A stretch of 33,197 nt of DNA from Mesorhizobium sp. J18 (GCF_007829525.1 NZ_VLJP01000006.1:61401-94597); one strand, 5' to 3'. Shown: positions 24,495 to 32,821, counted from the first letter of the stretch. Numbers and translations are program-made. Notes: generated by a model from the letters alone, not told the origin.

Positions 24495-27400
24495 TCAAGC
24501 CGTTCGAGGCAGGTAGACCCTGTCGCCGGCATAAACGAGGTGCGGGTCGACGATGTGGTCCATGTTCAGCACTATGGTTTCCGCTACATCGGCCGAACGG
24601 CTTCTGGCAATGATGCCGATGCTTTGACCAGGCTGCACGACCACCCATTCGTAACCCTGGCCTTCGAGATCCGGATTGTAGCGGCCATCCGTGTTCTGCG
24701 CCCCTTCGTCGTGCGGAGCAACGAACGAGGCTGAAACCCAACCCTCATGCTGCCGCCCGTCCCAGCCATATCCGGTGACGGCAACCCACTCGTTGCCCGC
24801 CCCGTCGGTCCTGCGTTCGCCAGTTTCCTGGATCAGCGACCCCGGCTTAAAGACCGTCACCTTCTGCGAATCAATGCCCGGCTCCTCGCGCAGGTTGAGG
24901 CCATCCTCTGCGGTGACGACCAGCTGCGGGTGGGGTTCTTCCGTCTCCTCCGGTTCTTCGGGCTCGACCGGCGGCTCACTCGGCTCGTCCGGAGGAGGGG
25001 TGACCGGCTCTTCGGGAGGCTGATCCACGGGAGGTTCGACACTCTGATCTTCTGCCAGAACCGAGGACAGCGTAATCCCGCTGAACAGGAGCAGTCCCCC
25101 TCCGAAGGTGACGGCCTCGATTATACGAGATCTCATGCTCGGAGACTTGGACGGATGGCGCCAGGCGTTGTACCCAAGATAGCCGGAGCCGATCGCGAAC
25201 AGCCCCCCGGCAATCGTATCGGCTCCGCCAGGGAAGGCTCTCAAGGCGTCCGATGCGGCATCCGGCATGAAGGGCAGACCGGACAAGTCCGATCCCTCCA
25301 TGACCTTCCCGGTATATCCGACCTCCCCAACCGAATAGACCCTCACATACTCCAAGCTGCCCGCCGCGTAGAGAGAAAGCGCCCACTTGTCCGTTGCCGG
25401 GAAAGCAGGTTTGCCGGTCCGCATCTCCTCGATGGCTTTCCCGGCAAACATCAGGCTCCCAACCTGATACGTGGTGTTTACGGCCGGGTTTCCGGGTACC
25501 CCGAGGACGCCGTTGGCAATGGTGGGCATGTAGGAAACGGCATCGATGCCTCTCAATACGCGGCCCAGAACCCTGTCGGGCCCTGTCGCGTCGGCATACT
25601 TGAACTTCCAGATCGTGCTCATGCTGCGCCAGCCATATGCACCGGCGGAGATCGATGAAAGGACATCCGGAGGCAGGAAGGCGAACGGAACAGCGCCCAT
25701 GCTGACCGTTGTATAGCCGATTGTCATGGAAGGCTCCATCAAGCCGAACGCAGCCCGCCGGTCGCGCGAAAGCTTGAGCTTTTGGCTGAATCTCAGGGCC
25801 TTGATCTGATCGGGGGTAAACGCATCCAACTGGCGCGATGTGAAACTTGCCACCTGCTCCGGACTGAGCCTCCGCACAATGCTCGGATCGAACTTGGCTA
25901 CTGTTTCCGGCGCGATCGCCTCAAGCTGTTCCTTGCCGAGCGCCCTCAACTGGTTCTTGCCGAGCGCATTCAGTTGATCGGCCGAAAGGCTGCCGATCTG
26001 TAATGGGCTCAGAGCTTGGAGCTGCGACGGTTCGAAAGCTGCCACCTGCTCAGGCTGAAGCTTTGAGACCTTGTTCGGCGTAATCGCCCCGAGCTGATTC
26101 TCGCCAAGCGTCCTCAACTGGTTCTTGCCAAGCGCATTCAGTTGATCGGCCGAAAGGCTGCCGATCTGCAATGGGCTCAGAGCTTGGAGCTGCGACGGTT
26201 CGAAAGCTGCCACCTGCTCCGGTCGAACTCCCGAGATCTTTTTTGGTGTCAGCAGGGTTCCAAGCTGTGACGGCTCGAAAGCAGCCATCTGCTCCGGCCG
26301 AAGCTTCGAAATCCTTTCCGGCGTCAGCGTCCCAAGCTGATCGGATCCCAAGGCCCGCAACTGGCTGCCCTCCAGCATCGGCCATTGTTCGCTGGTAATC
26401 TTGCCTACCTGTTCGGGTGTCAACGCTGCGATCTGCTCGGGGGTGAAGGCAGCCATCTGCTCCGGTTTGAACGCGGTGATCCGGCCAGGCCTTATGGCTC
26501 CGAGATGGGTCGGGTCGATGGCCTGCAACTGATCCGAATCGAGCACGCGCAACTGCTTTTGCTTAAGCGCGGCAAGCTGTTCTGTAGTCAGTTTGCTGAC
26601 CTGTTCCGGCGTGAATGCACCGATCTGGTCGGGACTCATCTTTTCCAGGTGCCTGGGCGCGATAGACAGCAGATAGCTCTCCGTCAGGGACGGTATATCC
26701 GCTATGGCCAGGCCCCGCACCTCCTTTGCGGAAGGCGCGGGTGGCAGATTGTTCTGCTGGGAGGCGCCCCTGATCCAGGGAAGCACGGCCGCCTGACCCG
26801 TATTCGGGTCGCGTACCAAAATATGCGTCTTGCTGGCTACACTCGGGTGATCGCCGCGTACCTGCGGCCCGATAGCCGGTGGAATGTAGATCTGGTCCGG
26901 ATTTTTAGGCGGCGTGCCATAGACCATGGCGCTTATCCGCTGACCGTTCTCTCCGGTAAGCCGTAATGTGGGAGTTTTGCCGGTTCTGGCATAGGAAACG
27001 AAGCTCGCCGTTCCCATACCGGTTCCCGCAAATCCTGTGGTCAGCCCGGTAATCGCATCGGCGAGTTGGAGGCCGTTCATCTGATCGCCATAAAGGATGA
27101 GATCGCGCGCCGAGACGACCATGACGGGCGCGCCAATCGCGATCGCGCTCCCGTCGAGGGCGTAGGCTGCCCTGTTCAGGCCGCCCGCGGTGCGCATATA
27201 GTTGCTCACCTGCGTGGTATGGGGGGCGTTGTACCAGATATTCTTGAACCGGCTGGCATTTGCGGCTGCTTCGACGGTTCCGGTCGTGCGAACCGCCCCC
27301 ATGCTCGCCAGGAAGGCCTGGCTCTTGGTCAGGTTGAGGTTGCGCGCCATTCCGATCGAGCGCAATCCGCTCGAAGCCATGGGCAGGGCTGTGGTCGCAA

Positions 27401-30400
27401 CCATTGCCATGTTCATCAGAGATTCGGTCTCGCCCCACTCGCCGCCATGCTGGAGATGGTTTACCTGCCGCATCACGGCGCGGGTGCCGAGATAAGCGCC
27501 GCCGGCATAAGCGAGCGGCGCCGCGACGGGAGCAAGCGGCGTGAACGAGGCGACCGTCGCGACGGCGGTGCCGATGCCCACAACCGGATCGATGATCTCG
27601 TCGAAGACTGAAACATTGCGCGCCTTGACGACGTCGAGCTCGAACTCGCCATTTTCGCCGCGCGTCAGCTGAAGGTTTTCCGGAACGATCAGCTTGCCGT
27701 CTTCGGAGAACTGGTTGTTGTTGTCCTGGAAGTCCTCGACGCTGTCATAGGACTTGCCGGCGATATCGACGTAACGGGTCTCCCCCTCGTCATTCTTGAC
27801 AGCGAACAGAGCCGTTTGCTGCACGCCGACTTCACCATCGACATAGAAAATCGGCACGATGCGGGCCTCGGCATCGTCGCCCCCTATGTCGGTGATCTCC
27901 TCCTTGACCTTGTCGAGGGCTTCGCGCCCTTCCGAGGTGGACGTGTCCAGAGGCAGCGCGCCGGTGATGTCCTCATCCGTCAGCCTGCGGAAGTTTTCAT
28001 CATATCCCTGTTCATAGAGCGTCTCGAGCTGCGGCCGGATCTGCTCGTCCAGCATCTGGTCCTCGTGCTCGTCGAGATAAGCTTTGACAAGCTCATTATG
28101 GTGCGTCGGCGAGTTGGTGTATCCCTCCTCCAGCAATTCGGCGCGCTGGAACTCGTACCAATTGACCGAAGCATCCAGCATGTCACGGCTGTCTTCGGCC
28201 GTCTCTCGCTGATTTTGCGCGAGATCGAGCGCCAGCCGGCTCTCCGCCAGGCGTGGGTCCACCCAGAGCCATTCCTTGTCGCCGTCGCCATCGGCATCCA
28301 TCTGGATCTTGACCGGCTTGCCGCTGGCTAAGAGCGCAGAAAAGCCTTCCTCGTCATAAGCCGCCGCGACGGACGGGGCTACATAGACCGTCTGTCCGGC
28401 GATTTGGATTTCGACGGGCTCGACACCATCGGGCAGCGTCCCTTCGGGCGCCGTCAATGTGCCGGGACCATGCTTCTCCAGAAGCTCCTCATATTCCGTC
28501 GTCAGCTCACTGATCTGATTGTCGAGGTCCTCGATGCGGATGTCGAGCTGATCCGACAGGGTTTGATTGAGGTTCTTGCCTGCCTGCAATTTCGCAGCCT
28601 GCAATATAGTCAGGGTGTTTCCAACGGTGCAGATTTCCGCTTCATGATCGATCCGGCCTTTTATGAATTCCTGCCACTGCTTGTTGAGCGGCCTGTCGCG
28701 ATATTCCGGCCTGACATTCTCGTCATCCAGGGAATAGGTAAGCTGCTGTTCGGTCGTGCCTTCCTCGAAATGGTTGATCACCCAGAGCTGGCCATCCCTT
28801 TCCACGATCTCCTGGCTCTCCAGCAGGCCCAGATATTCGCCATTGATCCGGCTGTGCTTTTTGCCTTCCTCGAACAGATGCGGATTGTCTTCGTTGTATT
28901 CGATCAACAGTTGCTCGGCCCGCAATTCGGCATCGGCCAGATTGACCTTCGCCATATAGTAGTCGACATAGGCATCAGCGATGGTCAGCTGTTTCTCCAG
29001 CGCGCCCTGCTGGGTCTTGAGCTCTAGCCAGCTTACGGCCTGCGTCGGATCGACCCATATCCATTCCCCATTCCCATCGCCATCCGGGTCGATCTGGATG
29101 CCCACCGGCAAGCCGCCTGCCGTGAGCGCAGGCAGGCCTTTTTTCTCGTATTCCGCCGCAACTTCAGGCGACACCTGCACCGTCTGGTCCCCAACGGTGA
29201 TCTCCACCGGCTCCACGCCCGCGGGCAAACCATTCTTCCCGGCGCCGAAACCATTTTCCAGATCGCCCAGCAGATAGTCGGTGGTTTTCTGGTCACCCAG
29301 GATGCGCTGGTAATCCGCCTGGTAGAACAGTTTCTTGAGTTCGTTGCGTGCTACTTCGCCTTTCTTGACTTCCTCCTGGTAGTTGTAGTCGCTATCGGCA
29401 GAAGTGACGACAGGCGTCGTGCCGTCAGGATAGAACGGCATGTTCTCCTGCTTTGTGATCGCCTGATTCATCAGGCTCTCGTAGGACTCGTAGGCATCCA
29501 GCGCCTCATTCGCCAGCGTCACCTGATCCTCGGCGTCGCTCAACCGCTCTCTGGCGTCGGCCAGGCTGCCTTCCGGCTCTGGCCGCACCCAGCGGTAGCC
29601 ATGTTCGCCAAGAGCATCATCCAGGGTGACGCCGGCCGCTTCCATTGCTGCTTTGAAATCAGGATCGAGCGCCCAGACGTCGATTTGCGCCTGGTCCCTG
29701 CCGAACTCTGCCTGCAGCTTGGCAAGCTGACCATTGACGACCGCCTCCGCCGTTATCGCTCTGGCGACCTCGGGATGAACCCAATGCCAGCCCCCGTTGA
29801 TCTGGACCGGCACCCATTCGCCGGGCGTCGTCGGCTTGCCCTGGAAATCGATGACCGTCACATTGCCGCTTTCGTCGGTCTCGACGACCGGAGTGGCCTC
29901 CGGGCCGATCCCATACTGCTCGATCGCCGCCTCGGTGGCATCTTCGAGATCGCCGGCCTCCTCCAGAAGCTGCTCATAGGTCCTGCCGGCGAGCATGCCC
30001 TCGATGACCGTCTTGACGATTGTGTCCCGCTTGGCCGTTGCGGGGTCGCTGCTTTCCGGGTTGATCGACAGGAGTGTGCGGGCCAATGTCTCCTCGACGC
30101 TGCCGGGCTCGATTTCGGTGGTCGTTCCGAGATCGTGATCCTCCAGCACTATCTTGCCGTCCGGCCCGGTCGTCAGCGTATAGCCGTTGAAGGTGATCTT
30201 GACTGTCTTATTGCCGTCCTCGGTGATCGTAGTGGTCCGGCGGCCATCCTTGTCTGTTACTGTCTTGGTGACGGTGCCATCGCTTTCCGTGGTGCGCCGG
30301 ACCTCGTTGCCCTTGTCGTCGACATAAGTGATCGTTCGGCCGTCATGTTGCCAGTCGCGATATTGCGCGGCCACCTGATCACCGCTTTTGGTGTCCGTGA

Positions 30401-31388
30401 TCACCGTCGAGGAGACATCGCCATTGTCGCTGGTAGGCTCGCCCGTCGTGATGGTGTAGCCGGCAGCACGCAGTTGCGCCTCCACCTGCTCGCGCGTAAG
30501 GCCGCGCTCCTCGGCGATCTGATCAAGGCTCTTGCCGTCGATGAAGTCATCGATCAGCGGCTGGGTGCCCTCCTTCGTCGGCTCCTGCCCTTCCGCCAGC
30601 GTGACTTCCTCGCCGTCGACGGTCACCGTTGTCGTGGTTTCGCCGTCCGTTGTCGTCTTTCTGAGCGTGGCTCCACTGGGCAATTCCTCCACCACCTCGA
30701 CGGTGCCGTTGCCCAGGTCGTTCTCGTAGCGCGTCGTCGTCAGCCCTGTCTCGGGATCATATTCTTCTTCCATCTTCCAGCCGCGCTCGTCGCGCACCGG
30801 ACCGGCAACCTCTTCGCCGTTTTCCTCGACGCTCGTATGGTACGCCCCGTGATGGAAGTCATAATATTCGGTGACCGTGCGTCCGCTTTGCGGATCGACG
30901 ATCTTCGTGGTGCGGACGTCGCCATTGTCGCTCTCCGGGTCGGTGGTCTCGACCGTGTAGCCAGCCGCCTCAAGCTCGGCGATCACGTCCTCGCGTGTCT
31001 TGCCCTGCTCGTTCGCAATCGCATCTATGCTCTTGCCGGCCTCTACATCCTCGACAACGGAGTCGGCTGCCGCCTGATCGCCGGTATCCGCCGGATCTGC
31101 CTCGGCGGGACCGCCATAGTCGGTCGGCGTGAAGTTGAGGTGCAGCGGTACGCCACTGGAGGTGGAATAATAAAGCGCGGGCCTGACGATATTCGGATCA
31201 GTCCCATTGGTCGGCTGGACGCCATTCGTCGGCTGCTGAGTGCTTGCCGGGGTAACCGGCACAGGCTTCTGCACCGGCGTGGCAGCGGCAGCCTGCTGCT
31301 GTCTTTGAATTTCGGCGATGATCGCGCGCGCTGCTGCCAGGGCTTCCCAAGGGGTCTTCAGTATCGGCGAAATCCGGCGTACCACCAT
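24495..31388 (-). CDS. giant 2,297-residue modular protein with octapeptide repeats, SH3b and LysM (T3SS-locus)
   Basis: One uninterrupted frame. There is no N-terminal signal peptide; the first 75 residues are Ala/Gln/Pro/Thr-rich. Residues about 117-180 and 284-345 hold paired modules (short helix-turn segment, then AAGYT, SDNGDV). Thr-rich strand repeats follow. Residues about 540-1250 are acidic and helical, interrupted by two modules near 723-782 and 987-1047 (GVEPVEI, DGDG, WVDP). Residues about 1258-1467 form a Gly/Ala-rich hydrophobic block, perhaps the DUF4781 type. Residues 1576-1872 are 37 octapeptides. After more hydrophobic segments, one TM-like stretch (2085-2110) and a Pro/Glu linker, an SH3b domain (2150-2221) and a LysM (2242-2297) end the protein. 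Codon style matches the neighbours. Position suggests a T3SS substrate or cell-wall-linked component; function unknown. Confidence 0.9.
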   Translation of the reverse strand: MVVRRISPILKTPWEALAAARAIIAEIQRQQQAAAATPVQKPVPVTPASTQQPTNGVQPTNGTDPNIVRPALYYSTSSGVPLHLNFTPTDYGGPAEADPADTGDQAAADSVVEDVEAGKSIDAIANEQGKTREDVIAELEAAGYTVETTDPESDNGDVRTTKIVDPQSGRTVTEYYDFHHGAYHTSVEENGEEVAGPVRDERGWKMEEEYDPETGLTTTRYENDLGNGTVEVVEELPSGATLRKTTTDGETTTTVTVDGEEVTLAEGQEPTKEGTQPLIDDFIDGKSLDQIAEERGLTREQVEAQLRAAGYTITTGEPTSDNGDVSSTVITDTKSGDQVAAQYRDWQHDGRTITYVDDKGNEVRRTTESDGTVTKTVTDKDGRRTTTITEDGNKTVKITFNGYTLTTGPDGKIVLEDHDLGTTTEIEPGSVEETLARTLLSINPESSDPATAKRDTIVKTVIEGMLAGRTYEQLLEEAGDLEDATEAAIEQYGIGPEATPVVETDESGNVTVIDFQGKPTTPGEWVPVQINGGWHWVHPEVARAITAEAVVNGQLAKLQAEFGRDQAQIDVWALDPDFKAAMEAAGVTLDDALGEHGYRWVRPEPEGSLADARERLSDAEDQVTLANEALDAYESYESLMNQAITKQENMPFYPDGTTPVVTSADSDYNYQEEVKKGEVARNELKKLFYQADYQRILGDQKTTDYLLGDLENGFGAGKNGLPAGVEPVEITVGDQTVQVSPEVAAEYEKKGLPALTAGGLPVGIQIDPDGDGNGEWIWVDPTQAVSWLELKTQQGALEKQLTIADAYVDYYMAKVNLADAELRAEQLLIEYNEDNPHLFEEGKKHSRINGEYLGLLESQEIVERDGQLWVINHFEEGTTEQQLTYSLDDENVRPEYRDRPLNKQWQEFIKGRIDHEAEICTVGNTLTILQAAKLQAGKNLNQTLSDQLDIRIEDLDNQISELTTEYEELLEKHGPGTLTAPEGTLPDGVEPVEIQIAGQTVYVAPSVAAAYDEEGFSALLASGKPVKIQMDADGDGDKEWLWVDPRLAESRLALDLAQNQRETAEDSRDMLDASVNWYEFQRAELLEEGYTNSPTHHNELVKAYLDEHEDQMLDEQIRPQLETLYEQGYDENFRRLTDEDITGALPLDTSTSEGREALDKVKEEITDIGGDDAEARIVPIFYVDGEVGVQQTALFAVKNDEGETRYVDIAGKSYDSVEDFQDNNNQFSEDGKLIVPENLQLTRGENGEFELDVVKARNVSVFDEIIDPVVGIGTAVATVASFTPLAPVAAPLAYAGGAYLGTRAVMRQVNHLQHGGEWGETESLMNMAMVATTALPMASSGLRSIGMARNLNLTKSQAFLASMGAVRTTGTVEAAANASRFKNIWYNAPHTTQVSNYMRTAGGLNRAAYALDGSAIAIGAPVMVVSARDLILYGDQMNGLQLADAITGLTTGFAGTGMGTASFVSYARTGKTPTLRLTGENGQRISAMVYGTPPKNPDQIYIPPAIGPQVRGDHPSVASKTHILVRDPNTGQAAVLPWIRGASQQNNLPPAPSAKEVRGLAIADIPSLTESYLLSIAPRHLEKMSPDQIGAFTPEQVSKLTTEQLAALKQKQLRVLDSDQLQAIDPTHLGAIRPGRITAFKPEQMAAFTPEQIAALTPEQVGKITSEQWPMLEGSQLRALGSDQLGTLTPERISKLRPEQMAAFEPSQLGTLLTPKKISGVRPEQVAAFEPSQLQALSPLQIGSLSADQLNALGKNQLRTLGENQLGAITPNKVSKLQPEQVAAFEPSQLQALSPLQIGSLSADQLNALGKNQLRALGKEQLEAIAPETVAKFDPSIVRRLSPEQVASFTSRQLDAFTPDQIKALRFSQKLKLSRDRRAAFGLMEPSMTIGYTTVSMGAVPFAFLPPDVLSSISAGAYGWRSMSTIWKFKYADATGPDRVLGRVLRGIDAVSYMPTIANGVLGVPGNPAVNTTYQVGSLMFAGKAIEEMRTGKPAFPATDKWALSLYAAGSLEYVRVYSVGEVGYTGKVMEGSDLSGLPFMPDAASDALRAFPGGADTIAGGLFAIGSGYLGYNAWRHPSKSPSMRSRIIEAVTFGGGLLLFSGITLSSVLAEDQSVEPPVDQPPEEPVTPPPDEPSEPPVEPEEPEETEEPHPQLVVTAEDGLNLREEPGIDSQKVTVFKPGSLIQETGERRTDGAGNEWVAVTGYGWDGRQHEGWVSASFVAPHDEGAQNTDGRYNPDLEGQGYEWVVVQPGQSIGIIARSRSADVAETIVLNMDHIVDPHLVYAGDRVYLPRTA
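25945..26051. repeat. 168-bp-period duplication inside the octad array, copy A
   Basis: This 107-bp block matches 26113-26219 with two mismatches by eye. The offset is exactly 168 bp, equal to seven octads (56 codons), so it keeps frame. It reflects a recent duplication of a seven-octad higher-order unit. Confidence 0.88.
26113..26219. repeat. 168-bp-period duplication inside the octad array, copy B
   Basis: Second copy of the 107-bp block seen at 25945-26051. The encoded octads FEPSQLQA, LSPLQIGS, LSADQLNA and LGKNQLR(T/A) are identical or nearly so in both copies. Confidence 0.88.
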
Positions 31389-31442
31389 CGGAGATCACTC
31401 CACTCTCGCAAAGTTATCGCCCCCTCTGCCGCCCTGTTGTCC

Positions 31443-31455
31443 GCCCGCCTCGGGC
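31443..31455. other. short GC hairpin between the RpiR gene and the giant gene
   Basis: GCCCG-CCT-CGGGC can form a five-bp hairpin in the 87-bp spacer. There is no T-tract, so it is at most a weak attenuator. The giant gene has GGAGTGA nine bases before its ATG. Confidence 0.3.
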
Positions 31456-31475
31456 AGGAGAAACGGCTCCCGCCG

Positions 31476-32342
31476 TCAGGTTTTCCAATAGATATTGAAT
31501 GCCGCTAACTGGCCTTTTGTCTTCTCCAACGCCTTCTCGACATTGACGCCGCGATGCGCCGCCGTCAGCCCGGCCAGTATCTCAGCCGCCGCCATTGCGG
31601 GAACCATGCTCTGAAACCCGGAATGAGAGCGCGCGGTCACGATGACGCTCTCGCGCGCCAGACGGGCCAAGGGAGAAACCTGGCTGTCGGTGATGGCTAT
31701 AATGGCAACACCGCGATCGGCTGCCTGCTGTGCGGTCTCGATCGTCGCCCGCAAATACGGCTCCAGAGCGACCGTCAGCATCACGTCGTCTGCGCCGGCA
31801 TCGCGCAGGAGCTCCACCCCTGTCCCGCCGATCCCCTCAAGGAGGGTTGCAGGCTCGCCCAAAGCCGAAAACATGTGAGCGAAATGATGTGCAACCGCAT
31901 GTTCCGCACGCAAGCCGAGGCTGAACAAGCGACGAGCACCGGCAAGCAGTTCCGCCGCCGCAATCAATTGTCCGGCATTCGTATAGTCACCCAGGCGCGC
32001 CACCTGCGCGGCGAGCGTATCCGACATCCTTCCGACCAGGGAAATGCCGCTCGGTCCTTCCTTGCCGGGATCCGGCAGGTCGGAAATGTCGAACTCCCGA
32101 TCGGGATCGCGCAGCCCCTTGGCGTAGAGTGCGCGCATGTCATCATAGCTGTTCAGCCCCAGCGACCGCGCGAGGCGCATCATCGTACTGTGCGATACGC
32201 CGGCTCGAATCGCCTGTTCGCGCATCGACATCAGTGCGACGTCGTCCGGATGGTCGAGAACGAAACGACTTGCCACCTGCAGTTGCGGCGGCAAGGATTC
32301 AAATCGTTCGAGCAACAGCTCTGCCAATGGCCCCTTCTTCAT
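31476..32342 (-). CDS. MurR/RpiR-family transcriptional regulator (HTH + SIS)
   Basis: This is a 288-residue regulator. The N-terminal RpiR HTH is at about 1-77 (LPPQLQVASRFVLDHPDDVALMSMREQAIRAGVSHSTMMRLARSLGLNSYDDMRALY) and the SIS phosphosugar-binding domain at about 118-250 (AGARRLFSLGLRAEHAVAHHFAHM, then VMLTVALEPYLRATIETAQQAADRGVAIIAITDS). It is 87 bp upstream of the giant gene on the same strand and divergent from the 59-codon gene and sctD, with the second palindrome 78 bp from its start. It is thus a candidate regulator of the locus that would sense a (amino)sugar phosphate. Target and ligand are inference. Confidence 0.92.
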   Translation of the reverse strand: MKKGPLAELLLERFESLPPQLQVASRFVLDHPDDVALMSMREQAIRAGVSHSTMMRLARSLGLNSYDDMRALYAKGLRDPDREFDISDLPDPGKEGPSGISLVGRMSDTLAAQVARLGDYTNAGQLIAAAELLAGARRLFSLGLRAEHAVAHHFAHMFSALGEPATLLEGIGGTGVELLRDAGADDVMLTVALEPYLRATIETAQQAADRGVAIIAITDSQVSPLARLARESVIVTARSHSGFQSMVPAMAAAEILAGLTAAHRGVNVEKALEKTKGQLAAFNIYWKT

Positions 32343-32420
32343 GTCTCCAACCCCTTAGCCCGTTGATTACGCTACGCTGTTACTGTCACAAAAGCAACAT
32401 ATGGAATCTGAGGCTCCCAA

Positions 32421-32438
32421 AAATTCCAAATGGACTTT
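32421..32438. promoter_or_regulatory. 18-bp palindrome-like box upstream of the 59-codon gene (candidate T3SS box, copy 2)
   Basis: AAATTCCAAATGGACTTT matches the perfect palindrome at 22643-22660 in 16 of 18 positions and is followed by AATTTCCC, as copy 1 is followed by TAATTTCTTCCC. It lies 93 bp upstream of the 59-codon gene start. The asymmetric trailing match fixes a direction: both copies point toward T3SS genes. Confidence 0.72.
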
Positions 32439-32531
32439 AATTTCCCGGTCCTTTGTCCTAGGATGCCCGCGTGCATGCACCTTTGAGCGAGGTTCGTGCA
32501 CGTTATTCACTCACGTTCAAGGGAGCCGATA

Positions 32532-32711
32532 ATGGGCGACTTTTCACCCGGCGCTGTATCAGGATCGTCTAACGAGGATAATCTCGACAAGATGATCAAG
32601 CACCAGGAAAAAATGTTCGCGTTGAGCATCAAAGCCGAAATGGCCAAATCTCAGCATGACATGAACATGAGCATCTCTCGCAAGCTCGGAGAGGCAGGCC
32701 AGAAGGCCTGA
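32532..32711 (+). CDS. small T3SS-linked protein (59 aa), needle- or rod-like candidate
   Basis: This 59-residue protein has an excellent ribosome-binding site (AAGGGAG, six bases before ATG). A GTG 12 codons upstream is in frame but unsupported. A Gly/Ser/Asp-rich start (MGDFSPGAVSGSSNEDN) leads into one amphipathic Met/Lys/Gln-rich helix (LDKMIKHQEKMFALSIKAEM, then AKSQHDMNMSISRKLGEAGQ). Small size, helical design, lack of signal peptide, strong translation signals and position directly before sctD fit a needle (SctF) or similar exported subunit. I see no decisive needle motif, so this remains a hypothesis. Confidence 0.72.
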   Translation: MGDFSPGAVSGSSNEDNLDKMIKHQEKMFALSIKAEMAKSQHDMNMSISRKLGEAGQKA

Positions 32712-32727
32712 TGACCCGGAGACGATA

Positions 32728-32762
32728 TGGTGTGCCGCTAAACCCGGACGGGCGGCACACCA
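32728..32762 (+). terminator. strong hairpin between the 59-codon gene and sctD
   Basis: An 11-bp perfect stem (TGGTGTGCCGC at 32728-32738 paired with GCGGCACACCA at 32752-32762) encloses a 13-base loop. It starts 17 bases after the small gene's stop. There is no T-tract, so it is likelier a 3'-end stabilising or partial-termination structure that gives more of the small protein than of SctD. Confidence 0.65.
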
Positions 32763-32821
32763 CAAACTGACCCGCAGCTCGACGGCGGTTCACGCAGCAT
32801 CGTGTCATGGGAGTGGCCTTG

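Larger units (their letters stand above)
25773..26663 (-). repeat. array of 37 tandem octapeptide (24-bp) repeats
   Basis: Within the giant protein, residues 1576-1872 are 37 consecutive octads of pattern [LFI]-x-P-x-Q-[LIV]-x-A, for example FTPEQIAA, FEPSQLQA, LSADQLNA and LGKNQLRA. Only one residue (an extra Leu after octad 17) breaks the register. Position 5 is Gln in most units; positions 1 and 6 are aliphatic or Phe. The DNA period is 24 bp, with more divergence than expected from fresh slippage except inside the 168-bp duplication. Confidence 0.92.

Noticed and set aside
25773-26663. CRISPR array or tandem satellite
   Set aside because: The 24-bp period encodes a regular octapeptide inside an intact frame, without constant repeats and unique spacers.
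29601-31508. A long plus-strand open frame (about 635 codons) opposite the giant gene, and similar long antisense frames at 3521-4777, 5332-6318, 6252-7637, 8653-10548, 10915-12375 and 20292-21773
   Set aside because: They are mirror frames of well-supported genes in GC-rich DNA, lack family motifs and are rich in Arg/Pro/Ala/His as expected for non-coding frames.
32496-32531. Upstream GTG start for the 59-codon gene
   Set aside because: No ribosome-binding site precedes it, whereas AAGGGAG lies at ideal distance from the ATG at 32532.
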